Part shown: piece after piece, positions 1 through 13,924 of the stretch
Numbering within the stretch: position 1 is the stretch's first letter
Layout: every line of letters begins with the position of its first letter
Origin: Eonycteris spelaea
Lineage: Eukaryota; Chordata; Mammalia; Chiroptera; Pteropodidae
Assembly: GCA_003508835.1 (NCBI GenBank)
Contig: PUFA01000210.1
Location: forward strand, 1,554,501-1,618,500
Length of the DNA stretch: 64,000 nucleotides
Direction of reading: 5' to 3'
The notes under the pieces: model-generated
Databases searched by the model: none
What the model saw: only the letters and a program-made list of their open reading frames with translations
Told to the model about the DNA's origin: nothing
Position numbers and translations under genes: made by a program

Positions 1-600
<600 letters not shown>

Positions 601-1205
601 TCAGTCCTCTGCCCCTCTGGGCCTGGGGTCAGGAAGTGAGGAAGAGACCCCTCTCCCGCAGCCCAGCCCTCCTTGGGACCGCCAGAGGAGGCAGCACTGG
701 CTCTAGGAAAAGGACGCTCTGGCCTCGTTTGTGTCCAGACATGCCCTCAGGGCTCTCCCAGCCCCCTTCCTTCGGTCCTGGGGAATCTCCCACCCCAGTG
801 TGTGGGCGGAGCAGTCTTGCTCCTCTGGCCACTCCCTGAACCTCCCAGGCCCATCCTGGCGGCTCCAGTGCATGGAGCGGAGGAGGCCAGGTGGCACCCC
901 GGAGTTCCCAGCCCTGCTCTTAGCTTATCTTCTACTCCAGCCCCATCCAGCCTCTTTTGCAGCCCCACCTGTGTCCCACGCCCCTGCTAAGTATTGGTGA
1001 GGTTAATGGAGGCTCCTTTCTGCCTTCCTCCCGCATGCTCAGCCAGTAACCCGAGCCTCCTGCAGCCCAGGCCCTGTCCCCAGAGTGAGCGTGATGATGG
1101 ACTTTCAGGCACGGTGATGGAGGGAGTGCAGAGGGCTGCTTTCAGGGAGCGGAAGAGTGTGAAATCTGGGGTCAGGAGCCTGGCTTTGTCTCTTGATATA
1201 GAGCT

Positions 1206-1234
1206 GGCGGGGGTGGGGGGTGGGGTGGGGGGAG
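1206..1234 (+). other. G-run cluster (possible G-quadruplex)
   Basis: Runs of 4 to 6 G separated by single T bases lie on the plus strand, fitting the G3+N1-7 quadruplex pattern. The KIRREL3 transcript reads the C-rich strand, so any structure would be in DNA or in antisense RNA. Confidence 0.5.
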
Positions 1235-1319
1235 TGTCTCTGCCATCAGGGAGGAGGGGGATGTCCGGGAGCCCCAAAAGGGAGGCAGTGGGCTGAGTGA
1301 ACAGGCAGTACTGGATTTG

Positions 1320-1903
<584 letters not shown>

Positions 1904-2150
1904 CTAGTGGTGGAGGCAGTGGGCTTCGGTCTGAGGGTCACCAGGCGGTCAGTGGCACTGAACAAGTGGGTTATTCTGGAGGGAGGTGGGTTGACTATTC
2001 AGTCAGTCAGCCCATCTGGCTGGCTAGGCGATGAATAACCCAACTGTCGGTCCCCAGGCAGCTTGGCTACTCTGCTCTGACCTCTGTCAGGGACCCTGTC
2101 CTGGGTCATGCTGGAAAAGAAGGAGGCCAAGTCCATGACCTCAGAGGCCA

Positions 2151-2202
2151 TGCACACATGCACACTGCACACACACACATGCACATGCATGCGCACACAT
2201 GC
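2151..2202. repeat. CA/GCA-rich microsatellite
   Basis: Interrupted CA, CATG and GCAC units form an alternating purine-pyrimidine tract. Confidence 0.7.
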
Positions 2203-2614
2203 GGAGGAATGAGGCTCCAGGAAGCTTGATCTCCAGACAAGGCAAGAAAGCTGATGGAAGTGTTAGCCAGGGGTCCCAACTCAGCTCTCCTGCCCTGACT
2301 CCTGTCCTCAGGGTAGGTCCCCTGACATGCCCTCTCTCTCCCCAAAAGCCCTTTCACTCCCTCACCCCTAGGGATGGCACTCGCTCTTTTTTCCACCCAG
2401 TTTTTGCCCTCCCACCCTGGCTTTGCTCCTCAGAGTCTGCTCTGTCTTCTGGTCAGAGAGGCAGGATGAAGGCTGTGCTGACTTCTTTCACTGGCCCATG
2501 GACCCATCAGTACCGACAGAGGGGGAAGACAGAAAAGCCTTGAACCTGTCTTGGTCCTGGCCCTGGATGGTGATCACTGCCTGCTTCCTGTGGGGTAGTG
2601 TTGCAGCCCCAGGG

Positions 2615-2648
2615 CTGTGTGTGTGTGCGTGTGCGTGCGTGCGTGCAT
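2615..2648. repeat. (GT)n/(GCGT)n microsatellite
   Basis: GT units run into GCGT units. The strict alternation of purine and pyrimidine favours Z-DNA. Confidence 0.75.
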
Positions 2649-3049
2649 TATGCATTGAGGGCTTTCCTTACAGGTGCCCAAGGAGAGAGTTCATAGCTTC
2701 CCCTGGTTTAATTCCATTGCAGACAACACTCGCTTTTTTACATCACAAAACTTCCTGCCAGCCTCCTCCAGTTCAAGCTTATTTCAGGGCATATATCTTT
2801 ACCAGTACTGGAGAGGTTCCTCGGCCCCTACAGTTATTACTCTGTGACTACGGCTCCCTGTAACCACAGCTTTCCTGCTGGCCCTGCCTTCACGCCTACT
2901 TTCTCTCACACCTGGAGCCTTTCCTGGTACCAAGGAGGCCCGTCTTCTGCCCTGTCCTGCATCAGTTTCCTGCCTCGTCCACCCGTCCAGCCCTGACGGA
3001 TGGCCATCTCTCGGCATCACTCCGAGCTCCCAGGCTGGCACCATGTGGT

Positions 3050-3240
3050 TATTATTGTGAATTAATATCGGGTAATTATTAAGAACACGATTAATAATAA
3101 CAATTATAGTTTAACAACAGAGCAAACATGCTCCCTGAGAGCTTAAGGAGCTTCCCAACAAAGCATTATGAGTTATTCATGAATCACTTCAATTTCTAAC
3201 TTTAATTTAATGACCAGACTTAATAGGCATGGCCCCTGCC
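3050..3240. promoter_or_regulatory. AT-rich TAAT-cluster, candidate conserved noncoding element
   Basis: An abrupt AT-rich block sits inside GC-rich intron, with many TAAT/ATTA homeodomain cores (for example gtgaattaatat, gtaattattaag, cgattaataataac, ttatgagttattcatgaatc). I recognise no repeat family. The regulatory role is inferred from composition only. Confidence 0.35.
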
Positions 3241-6039
3241 TGAGGCAGATGAATTCCGTTCCAGGCAGGTTCCAGGCACACGGTTGGAGATCTGGAGATC
3301 GGTGTGCAACCCCTACTCCTTCTATACCGCTGAAGAGAGGAGGTCAGGGTGGGACGCCAGGCAGCTGGCTGGGCAGGGGGAGGAGGGCTAGCCCCTTCTG
3401 CTCTGCTCCTGGCTGCTGACGGAGCAGATGCTGGGGCTGGGGAAGAGAGGGCTTTCTCCCACCCATCTGGGCTCCTTCACCATGTAAGATGTGGAGGGTT
3501 GAAGTTGTACCTGCTTGGCTCTGCGGAGCTCTGGAGAACTGCTGCAGCTCCCACAGGCCTGGAACTCAGCGGGACAGCTGGGGGACTAAGCTTTCTTGTC
3601 CCCAACAGAGCTGTGCTGTCTGAGCCTGGCCGTCTGTGTAACTGCTGCACTTAGCTCCCCAGGTCTGTCTCCATCTTAGAGGCAGAGGGGGGAGCAGGAA
3701 AAATACTTAGACTATTTTCTCCTGGGGTCACGGCTGGAGCCAGCTGTGAGGGTTTGAGCCTTTTGGGGACACCATGAGAGTCTCCTACTCCCTTGTCACT
3801 TAGCCAAATCTCCATCTTCCCCATCCTTTGCCCAAAACAAAAACAGAAACAAAAACACAATAAATTCCCCTCGTGGGGATCCCTTCCAGAATTTCAGACG
3901 GTTTATTCAAGCAGCTGGCCACAGGATCAAGGGTGAACCAAAGGGCGAGAACCCCCACCTGTCCCGCCCTTGGCTCTGCTCTTTCTTCTCTTGGTTCTTT
4001 GGCTTAGCTTCCTCCTGCTTCTCGCCCCTCCTGCCCCCTTACTCTTCCACCAAGCAGGCGGGGAGATGCACTTCGTGTTGTGCCGGGGCCTGCTCTTGCC
4101 CAGGCTCCTGGTCCCGAGGGGCAGCCAAGTGACACTGAGCCTGGCTGGATGTGTTCCCATGCCCACCCATACCCATCTTTGGGTGCTGGGGCAGAGGAGG
4201 ACATGTCTCTAATTTCTGAGACCACAGACTCTTATATAAAACAGGGAGGAAGCAATGGAGAGGAATGGCAGTAAAGACACAAAGATCCCTGTAATCTTGT
4301 CAAAGTCAGTTGGGAAAAATCAATGTGCGTATGTGCAGAGATTTGCTTAAGGCTTTCCTCTTGGACCCTGATACAATGCAGCCAGAACAACCTGCTGGGC
4401 GAGGCCTCACTGAAGCGAAGGGGCTGAGAGAGTGTGGGCGGGCGCAGGTGCCCCTGCCTACCCCTTCTATGGCTCCCCCACCCCTGCATTTTCCTTTGGC
4501 CAGAAGGCTCCCCCAGAGCCTCAGGAGTCCTGGAGAGAGCCTGATCTGCTCTGAAGCATTCTCAAGGCCTTTGGCTAATCAGAAGACCACAGGGAAGGTG
4601 ACAAGTAAGGACCAGAGCCCGCCTGCTGGGAGCCCACCTCACAGTTCCTCCTCTGTGTGAGGGCTAACCTGTGACTGTCAGCTGCCGAGCTGGATGCAGA
4701 CAAGGTAAACCTGCATGGTCTCTGCTTGTTTGCTTGCTTGTTCATTTGTTAACTTTCTAGTTAAAAAAAAAAAAAAATAACTGAAATTATATAAAAGTTG
4801 CAAGAATAAGAAATTAACTGCCCTCTTCCCTTCACTAGGCTCACTAGTTGGTATTATCTTACCACATCTGCTTCCCGATGCTCTTTCCATATGTACACTT
4901 ATACCTTATTACCATTATCGTCCCTGGGGTTCTGCTCTTTGAGGGGGATGACGCTGGGACTCAGGCCCAGCAGCCCAGTTTCTTGGCTCTTTGCATGCCC
5001 TGTGCTGGTTGAAGGGCAGGTGTGGAGTGGGGGACGTGGCTCAGTCCTGGAGCATGGCTCTGCTTCCACCCAGCCTCCCATAACTAGGTCCTCAGATGAC
5101 CTGGAGCCTGGCAGTGCAGAGAAATGGAAGGTGGAAGTTGTCTCTTCTTGCCTCCGGGGTTCAGTAGGCACTCTTGGGTTGCCCAGAGGGCCACTGTGGG
5201 CTGTGTCTGCCCCAGTGGTCTGTGGGTATGAAGGGCCACTGGTAAAACTTGGCATTTGGGGTAATTTCTGGGCATGATGCCCTTGGTGTTTGGGGATCCT
5301 GAGCAGAGGGCAGACAACAGAGAGAAGCGGCCTTGTTAAGAGGAGACTGGCAGCTGCAGGGTGGAGGAAGCCCAGAGAAAAGGTCTCTCTGGGTGCTTCC
5401 TTCTGCATCTTTAGTCACTTCCAGACAGACGCCAGGTCCCTGCAAAACCAGACCTGCCCCCGGACCTCCTGAGCTGCATGACCCCAGGGAGCCCCCCGCC
5501 CAGTGAACAGCTAAATTGGAAAGGACAGGTCTTCATCCTATTTTAAAATAGCCTTAAGGATAAAGACTCTGCCTGTCCTGGTTTCTGGTCCCCGTGTTGT
5601 TTCATTATCTGCACTGCAGGGGGGTGCCGCCTCATGTCCAGCCTGAACCTCTGGCTGCCTCTTTGGTCTGCTGCGTCTCATTCGGCCTCTGGGGCTGAAC
5701 TGCTTCTGTCTTCCCTGTCCTCCACCTCCTACTGGCTGGCTTATTTCCTCCTCTGAGACTATTTGCATCCCTGGCACTGGCTGATGCTGCAGTTTGATAA
5801 CCCATCTCGATGGCTGAAGTGACACTCTGGGCTTCTCCATCAGGTTTGAGCTGGTGGGAAGGGACGGGGTAGCGTTAGGACTGTGGCAAGATCTCCTAGG
5901 AGGTGAGGACTGAGTCTGCCCTCGAGCGCCTCTGAGCTCACTCATCTCTGGAAATCTCGTGCGGTGACGCTGAACAGGCAGGAAAGTGCCCAGAGGAGCA
6001 GCCCTGAGCATTGGTCCAGTTAGTCAGCCTGCGCTGCGG

Positions 6040-6210
6040 AGAACCATACGTGCCACATGCTGTACTCCACGCTGAGAGCCATCAGTGACTCAAATCGCGG
6101 TTCTTGCCTTCAAGAAGCTCAGTCAACAGGGAAAGACAAGCATGTAAGAATAGCGATGGTTTTGTCAGTGTTGTGAGAAAGCACAGGGGCCGTAGCAGTG
6201 AGTGGTCTCA
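6040..6210 (-). repeat. L2-like LINE fragment
   Basis: The reverse complement of an L2 3' end is suggested by the plus-strand phrases ttcttgccttcaagaagctcag and gtgttgtgagaaagcacagggg. It is diverged and the ends are approximate. Confidence 0.5.
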
Positions 6211-6667
6211 GGTGTCCACTGGACAGGGCCCAGGAATGGTCCCAGGAATCCCACTCTACCCAGACGAACAGTTTGGTGACACAAGACCAGAATCCAGAAG
6301 CTGATCTTACTGGTTCTCCTGGTTGTTTTAACTTGTTTTCCTGAGCCTCTCTCTTTTCAGAAATAAGGGATCAACAAGCTATTCAGACAGAAGGGACAAT
6401 ACCTACTGTTGCCACTGGAATGGGAGTATATGTGTGCACGAAGGAGAGGAATTCCACCTGGCCAGGGAGAAGGGGAGGAGGCGGGGGGAAAGGAGTCCTC
6501 ACCTGGACAAGGTGGATGGGGACGGTGGAGAATGGAGGAAGATCCTGGGCACCCACAGCGAACTACACATGTGCTGGATGCCCAGGACCACACATGACAG
6601 CTCACGTGACAGGAAGGGGTGCGGAGGGCCAGTGACTGGGCTGTGCCTCCTCAGCAGTGGCTCTTAC

Positions 6668-6773
6668 CTGTACTGGGTGACAGCTGGGTTGGCCTTTGCA
6701 GAGCAGTGGAACGTGACGACATTGTCTTCTAGCACTGGCTGTGGTTCCACTGACAGGTTGACAAGTGGGGGGT
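6668..6773 (-). CDS. KIRREL3: KIRREL3 exon, first half of Ig domain 3
   Basis: This 106-bp exon encodes the His-completing AC, then [10 protein letters not shown] through PAVTQY and the first two bases of an Arg codon, roughly residues 248-282. The acceptor has a strong pyrimidine tract ending ctctctgcag, and the donor is TACAG|gtaaga (phase 2). Visible features are the B-strand cysteine in VTFHCSAK and a sequon at NLS. The C-strand tryptophan falls just over the junction in the next exon (R|WAKRG). It is the shortest exon in the window. About 0.6 kb upstream in the transcript lies a long purine-rich repeat (7385-7870 on the plus strand), which is a polypyrimidine stretch in the pre-mRNA. Confidence 0.97.
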
Positions 6774-7384
6774 CTGCAGAGAGAAGAGAGTCCCTTGCAG
6801 ACTGGGGAGCTGTGTTCATGGTTTTGGGGAAGAATGAAGTAGGAAGACGCCTTGGGTGACACAGACAGTAAAGGCCAGAGGTTCCACCATGCATGGTCCT
6901 AGGGACCGTCAGAGCAGCCACCACTCCAGTGGTCCCAGAAAGTTGGGGGCCTCAGTGGGGGTGCCCCAACTCCCTGGTGGTGCTTGCTTCAGGCAGTCCT
7001 GGTGGTGGGGTCAGGGCTCCCTCTGTGGATTCAAGGCCTGGTGTTTAAATGAACAGCCAGCCAGGAAGTATGGCTGCCTGGCCCCCAGGATTGTGCAAAA
7101 CACTTCAGAAAGGAGAGGGGAAGAGGAGGTTCAGGAAGCATGAGGGGAAGTGTGGACATTAAGTCCCATTTAAATACAAACTGTCTTTGAAATGTTTCAT
7201 ATCTCTCTTTGTAAAGGTTCTGGTGTCTCCGTTAACTTGAAAGTGGCATTTACACCCTTTCATCAGCCTAATCATCTCTGCTGCGTCCTGACTGGTGTAA
7301 CCCAGCCCTCGGCTCCCTGGGCCAGGCATCTTTCTCCTTCAACATGATGAGAAGCTCTAAAGTGCTAAACGGTGGGCGGTTGAG

Positions 7385-7832
7385 GAGACAGGGAATCCAG
7401 AGAGGGGGAGAGACAGGGAGACAGGGAGATAGGGAACAGAGACAGAGAGACATGCAGAGAGATCTGCACAGAAAGGATGGCAGGCAGGCAGAGTGATACC
7501 TACATAGGAGAGTGACATGGAGATGACAGAGAGAGAGACAGAGCGACAGAGAGACAGAGACAGACAGAGACAGAGAGGCACAGAGAGACAGAGATATTGA
7601 GAAGTGCAGAGGAAGAATAAGAAAAAGGACCAGAGAAACATTGAGAAGCAGAGAGACTGAGAGAGACACACAGAGAGACTGACATACCCAGAGACACATA
7701 ATTAGACAAAGACTTCAGACTAAAAGCAAAAAGACCAAGGGAGAACAAGCAGATAGAAAGAGAAAATGACAGGGCATTGGGGGAGGAGACCAAATAAAAT
7801 AATGAAGAATAGAGAAAAGAGCAATGAGAGAC

Positions 7833-7869
<37 letters not shown>

Positions 7870-7870
7870 A
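7385..7870. repeat. Purine-rich (GACAGA)n/(GA)n tandem repeat
   Basis: About 480 bp consist mostly of GAGACAGA-type units on the plus strand, with a pure GA run at about 7836-7865. The transcript strand is therefore a long polypyrimidine (TCTG/TCTC) tract 0.6 kb upstream of the Ig3a acceptor. Several long open frames rich in Ser, Leu and Val on the minus strand here are products of this repeat and are not genes. Confidence 0.9.
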
Positions 7871-9775
7871 GTAGAGATGGGGGGATCCACAGCAGAGAGA
7901 CAGAGAGGTGGACAATCAGTCCAGAGAATGGCTTTGAGGCAGCTGGCCCTCCGAGCTCAGGAAAGCTGGCTTGGAACGTTCTCCAAAAGCCAGTGTCACC
8001 CGTGCTCCTGGGCATGCTCTGGCTCCTAAGCCTCAGCACGCCACTTGTTCACGCTCCAGGGAGGGGTGATGACAGCCAGTGCCCATCCCTTCCTGTCATG
8101 GCATGGAGGTCTGGCTGGAGTTCAACCCTAGGTGAGTTAAGAGGGCAGCGTGGTCCCCGTGGCCTGGGACGGGCCCTGGGCAGCCTCTTCTGGCCAGCCC
8201 TCACCAATAAGCAGAGCAAATTGCTGAAAGGTCTTGAGGACTTGCTAGGGGTACAGCCCATTTTTGAAAAAGAAATTAAGAAACCAGTTCCTTAGAGACC
8301 ATTGAGAAAAAATGCTGCCCCTCTGGGCGCACATGAAGGGGCCCAGGAGTGGAGCAGGACTCCAGACTGCCTGGCCCCGCTCCTGCTTGAAATGACAGGA
8401 GGAGTCCTGAGCCCCTCTGAGAGGCACATGTGGAGGCCTCCAGCAGCAGACTGAGCCTTGCCTACCACATATTTGGGGTCATTTGACCACTTGGCCCCTC
8501 TTTGCCCTGCTGGTGCTCAAGCTAGGCCAGATCTCCCTGCCCAGTGCTGGGCCCAGGGACTGGGGCCTGGGAGATGGCCCACAGGGGCTGCACTGGTTTC
8601 TGCAGACAGCTTGTTAAGACAAGGGCTCCTGAAGCCAGTGGCTGGCTGTGCTGGGGCCTGTGCTCCCACGTTATCCCCCAGTTCCTGATGGGGACCACAG
8701 TCCTGGGAGCATCCGCAACTGGAGCAGTCAGCCTGCCTGTGTGTTCCTGGTGAATTGCCAAGGAAGTGACAGATGTTTTGGTGATCTCAATCTTAGTCTT
8801 GAAAGTGTAGTTCACATGATCACAAAGTTGTGTGTGGCAAGGACTAGCCATGAGGACTCTCTTCCCACCTTCTAGGAAAGCTGCGACCCCCAGAAGCTTG
8901 CAGCAACTCCTAGCCAAGGACAACCAGCTTCCAGGGCCAGACTAATCAGGCTGGCCAGCTAAGCTGGGCATCAGTGGAACCCTGGGGCTCTGATGGAGCC
9001 GCCTGCAGAGACATGGAGACCCAGGGAGGAGTTTGCCTCTCACTGAAGGTTGGAGAAGCATGTCCTCAGGCATAGTACGTGCCATCTGGATCCAAATGAG
9101 TGGTTGGCTCACTCTCCTCACATTATGAAATTGATACTGGGAGGTGGAGTGGAGCTCTTCCATCCGACTCCTGTTTAAGGAGGTGATGGTGCCAGTTTGA
9201 TAGAATCTAGAAACCCAACACAGAACTTGGGGGGCAGTTCCAGGAGGCCCATCCTTACCCGTGTGTCCTTTGTCAAATGATGAGGTCTTGGGGAGCAAGG
9301 AGATGGAACACATACCTATTGGGAACCCCTCTTGCTGCCTGAGCCCCTCCTCCATCACATACCGCATTCTCAGTTTATCATGTGGAAGTAGCTCTCCTGC
9401 AGCTCCTCCATCTCTCTGCCAATATTCTCAGTCCCCAGCTTTTCCTGCAGGACCTCAGGAGAATGGGCCCCCAGGAAGCATGCACACTCTCCACTTTCAC
9501 CTGCACCTCCACCCCTGGCCCACAGGTGCCCGTGTCCCTTTCTCTACCCCTCTCCTCTGGATGTGCAGGATATGAATTTTCAGGAGTCTACCAGGCTCCA
9601 GAGGCATAAATAGTTTATGTCATATCCAACTATTAAACATGATTTTAATCCCACTTGTGATGTCGGCTGCATAACTTGCAGAGGGCAGCTTTGATGTAGC
9701 TGGTGGAACCAAGATCACATCGAACAGATGTTACAGCTGAGAGTCTGCTAGTGTTTCCATCAGCAACCTGTGCGT

Positions 9776-9830
9776 CGTGTGTGTGTGTGTGTGCGCGCGT
9801 GTGCGTGCGCATGCGTGTGTGTGTGTGTGT
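9776..9830. repeat. (GT)n with central GCGC/GCAT units
   Basis: A nearly unbroken alternating purine-pyrimidine tract of about 55 bp is flanked by unique sequence. It is a good Z-DNA former and probably length-variable. Confidence 0.85.
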
Positions 9831-10344
9831 TCAGGGAAAGTATTATGTGGAGGAGGGGGTGGGAAAAAAAAATTCCATGACTCAGTGATTTTATAGCACA
9901 TCCATTTGCAACTTGGCAGCTGGATGCAGAGTCCAGATGCAGCAAGAATTTGGGGGTGTTAAACTTTCTCTGCCATTACTCAATCTGGGGGTTTTGTCTT
10001 CCGTTGGGTAACATTTAAAGACCAAGGGAAACAAACAACAAATGTGCTTTTGCTGAGTGTGATGCTTCCTGGTTGACTGAGAAAATGAGCAGGTTTGCAA
10101 AGGCAGCTCTGATCCAGCCCATGGTGTCCACAGTAAACAGCTGGATACTTATTGAATGAACCAAATGAATAAATGGAGGAGGAAGGAGGGGAAGGGAGTG
10201 GGTGGAAAGAGCCCGTGCTTTTGCTTGGCACGCACACGTACATGCACGTGCAAATACCTTTGGGAGGGGACAAATAGTTGGAGACCTGACCCTGTTGGGG
10301 CTGTGGGGGGCACTTGGGAGGGGCAGCTACACACCCGTGACTGT

Positions 10345-10600
10345 GCATGGTAACAACAGCTACAGGTGCAGAGTGCTCACCACGCGCCAGGCACTGTGCC
10401 GGGGATGTCGCCCGAATGATTTAATTCAATCCTCACAGCAACCCTATGAGATAGTATTGTTGCCTCCAAGTACAGATGAGGACACTGAGGCACAAAGAAG
10501 TTAAATAACCAAGTTAACTGTAGCAGAGTCAGAATTCAAACCAGGAAGAATGCTGTGCCCTTAACTGTGACCCTGCCCTGCCTTGCATAGGGTGGATCTA
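10345..10600 (+). repeat. MIR SINE
   Basis: Well-preserved MIR core and 3' part: caggcactgtgcc, then caatcctcacagcaaccctatgag, then cagatgaggacactgaggca, then a tail with cagagtcagaattcaaacc. It lies antisense to KIRREL3. Confidence 0.85.
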
Positions 10601-10775
10601 GGAAACCAGGCACCTGGGTCCTCAGTCTCACTCTGACCTCGTTCCCGACACTTCTCTCCTTACGTGGCTGAGACAGCCTTGGAAAGAAAGCCAGAAAGGA
10701 CCCAGAGAGCTGACAAAGCTGGTATCCTCCTCCAATGCACACTGTCATCTGTGCCCTGGTAAACTGATCATCTCA

Positions 10776-11144
10776 TTAGTGTGCATTTAGAGCAATGTCT
10801 TTTAATAGTTGGTGGGCTGCTGCACGATGAGGACTTTCTTGTCGACAGGAGAGGTTCTCCTGGTGTGGCGGGTAACGGCCTTGAGCAGAAGCACTGCTTC
10901 TGGGTCTCTCCAGCCAGGGCCCAGGTCTCTGCTGTGGGTGCCAACCAGGTGATTTCTTTTGTACAGGACTTGTGGCTGGCACAAGCCTCCTGACTACGTT
11001 GGAGGGTGGTGGGGAAGGAGAGAGGGGCTGCTCAGTGGCCACAGCTGGTGGCTGGGCTGTAGGAGGCTTGGATGTCTTGTGCCTTCCATCTTCATTCCTC
11101 CCAGATTTGACTTGTGCTTGGAGAGGGCTCTGATTCCTGGTCAA
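10776..11144 (-). other. Unrecognised proline-rich open frame, possible old retrocopy
   Basis: An open frame of about 122 codons is rich in Pro, Ser, Gln and basic residues, with blocks such as KTSKPPTAQPP. A second overlapping frame ends in KKVLIVQQPTNY at about 10802. No domain, signal peptide, splice context or poly(A) tail could be seen. It may be a chance frame or the remnant of a processed pseudogene. I cannot name a parent gene. Confidence 0.15.
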
Positions 11145-12194
11145 TCTTAGGGCAAGAAGGGACCTTGGACATCACTCCGTCCAACTGGACAAGGAGCTGG
11201 AGTTGCCAGCCTGAAGCGAAATGCTCAGGCCCTCACAGCTCATGAGCCTTTCTAGTAGGCACTGGACTACCTGATGCCCACGGTACCCCACTTCCTCTCC
11301 GTCGCTAGGCCTACTGCCCTATGCCACGGCTGCTGCATGAAAGAGGGAGTGGGTGTGAGAAGCAGGGCCTAGACTAGGGCCGGGGGAGGGGGAGGGAGGC
11401 GTTCCTCTGAGGGGAACTCTGAATTTACATGAGCCTTGGAGTGAGCACCTCCCTCCCATCACCCTGGTCCTAGGCCTGGCAAGAGGCCCGCTGTTCTCGG
11501 CTCTCACTGAGTAAGGAATGCAAGAAGAATCCTCCGCCTGGTGTGGACTGGGGAGAGGGGGGCTAGTAGCTGGTGAAGACAGCGACGACAAAGCTTCTCT
11601 AAGAACTCAGCTGCTGTGTCTGGTACCTACGGTGAGCCCATCTGAGGTTACAGCTATTTCTTCTGCTCTCTGGAATGTGAATGGTGTCCACCAGGACTTT
11701 GGACACCGAGTGGGAACGTCTGCTCTTAGGCTCCCAAGAGCGGCTCGACGATCCCGAGGACGCAGGTCTCTGGCAGAATCCAGAAGCCTTAGATGAGCCC
11801 GGGCTGCTGGGAAGTATTTCTTAATGAATATGATTTACAATAAATAAAATGGTAAGGAGGAAATGAACATCAGCCTGCAGCTCTAGTTTTGTCATTCAGC
11901 GCCTACGACCAAAGCAGCCACCAGCACGTGCTGGCATCATGCTCCCTGGCAGAGAGCGGGGTTTAAAAGAAGAAAAGTTGAGTTTTGAGTGCTGAAAGTT
12001 CGAACTTAGACTGGTCTAGTGCTGAGAGGGAGACCGCTAGAGCACCTTGCTGAGCCCGTCTGCGCTTTCTGGGACTGCCAGGTGCCTTAGGGGTCTCCTT
12101 TAGGTGACTTTTGGAACATGGTGCTGGTGGAGCTTCAAAACGTTGTTGTTCTTAACACCTGACACTTGCTGAGGGCTCGCCGTGTGAAAGTGCA

Positions 12195-12385
12195 GAAAAG
12201 GGGCTACCAGCGTGGGCTCTGCAAAGCTAGGCCGTCTATATTGGAAACCGATGTGGCCTTGGGCAAGCTAATCAGCCTCGGGGGGCCTTGGGTTCCCCAG
12301 ATAGGGGCCACTTTCGTAACTACTCTACATGGTTGTTGTGCAGATTAAATGCGATAACAGATGCAAAGTACAGGCTGACGGACTT
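12195..12385 (+). repeat. MIR SINE
   Basis: MIR order is visible: gatgtggccttgggcaagc, then a degenerate splice-like middle, then tggttgttgtgcagattaaatg. The ends are approximate. Confidence 0.7.
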
Positions 12386-12430
12386 CTTCCTCTTTTCTCC
12401 TTGAGAGGGCTCCTATGGACCCTCTAAGAG

Positions 12431-12655
12431 CAGAGGTCCCCAACCCCTGGGCCACGGACTGATACTGGTCTGTGGCCTGTTAGGTACCCGGCTGCATGCA
12501 CAGCAGGAGGTGAGCAGCAAGCTAGCGAAGCTTCATCTGTATTTGCAGCCGCTTCCTGGCACTAGCATCACCGCCTCAGCTCCACCTCAGATCATCAGGC
12601 ATTAGATTTTCATAGCAGCACCGGTCCCTGATGCCATAAAGGTTGGGGACCATGG
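12431..12655 (+). mobile_element. MER1-type nonautonomous hAT (Charlie) element
   Basis: The terminal inverted repeats are cagaggtccccaacc at the left and ggttggggaccatgg at the right. The interior has the family hallmarks cacggactgatactggtctgt, agcaggaggtgagcagc and tcatcaggcattagatttt. The flanks tctaagag and ctttagag agree at 5 of 8 positions and may be a decayed 8-bp target duplication. The central part of the usual element is shortened. It has no coding capacity. Confidence 0.8.
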
Positions 12656-12970
12656 CTTTAGAGGACATGATGCCACTCACCAAGTCTGGAACCCCGAGCC
12701 CCTTCAGCTCCCGCATCTCGGCTCTGGCTTCTCCTCCAAGGGATGGCGTGGGGCCACCTGGAGAGTCCAGCAGGGCCAGGGCTGACCAGGATAATTATTG
12801 ATGTGGAACTCCTACCTTATAGAGGTGTGGAAATGTGGCTTAAAGCGTGCCATTTACCAAGGACCCCCACTTGAGATGTTTTTACTTCACATGACAATAA
12901 GGACAAGCTGGTCCTTTGGGTGTCCACAAATACAAACTAGGCAGTCCATGGAGCTCAGTTCCTGCCTTCA

Positions 12971-13279
<309 letters not shown>

Positions 13280-13924
13280 TCATTTGTCTGGGGTGGTGGC
13301 TACAGGTGGAAGGAGCCCTCTGCATGGATGCAGGGCAGCTCAGGACCCTAGGGCGCCCATCTCTGAACAGAGCTGGGGCTACCCTCGGCTACCAGCCTGA
13401 CTGAGTGCTGGGCTGCAGAAGGAGAAAAGAACTAGCAAGCTTCCCATCATGCATCAAATTCAGCCAAGACTTGCAGACCTTTATGGCATCGTAAAGGAAA
13501 CAAAGCTGGGTCCAATGGAAACCAGGCTGTGAGTCCTATGTAGAAACCCCCATTTATCTGCCTTTGGTGTCTAGGGAGCCTCTGGGTCTGCAGGAAGCCC
13601 TGAGATGTGTGCGACAGGCAGTGCTGTGGCTCCAGAGCCAGTGATGTAGTGTGCAGAAGGGGGTACAGTTTGGGGCATGGGAATAAGGGCAGGGCTGGGG
13701 TAGGGGGTGGGCACAATAACCATTTTATTACTTTATCTATATAAACCCTTTCAATTTTGAAGGTAATTTCACTTCCTGATTTCATTAGAGCCCTGACCAA
13801 GTTATAGGCAGACAGATGCCCTTATCCTTCGTGTGACAGGTGAGAAAACAGGTGAGGTCAAGAGAGGCCATGGAGCTTGACCAAACTTACACTTCAGGTT
13901 GGAGGTAAAATAAGTAAGAGGGTT

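Noticed and set aside
4899..5445. Overlapping minus-strand frames of 94-169 codons
   Set aside because: There is no similarity to any family I know, and they lie in an intron between two firmly assigned exons. Several frames are open at once, as expected by chance.
7268..8039. Overlapping minus-strand frames rich in Ser, Leu and Val
   Set aside because: They are translations of the GA/GACAGA repeat, which lacks stops in several frames.
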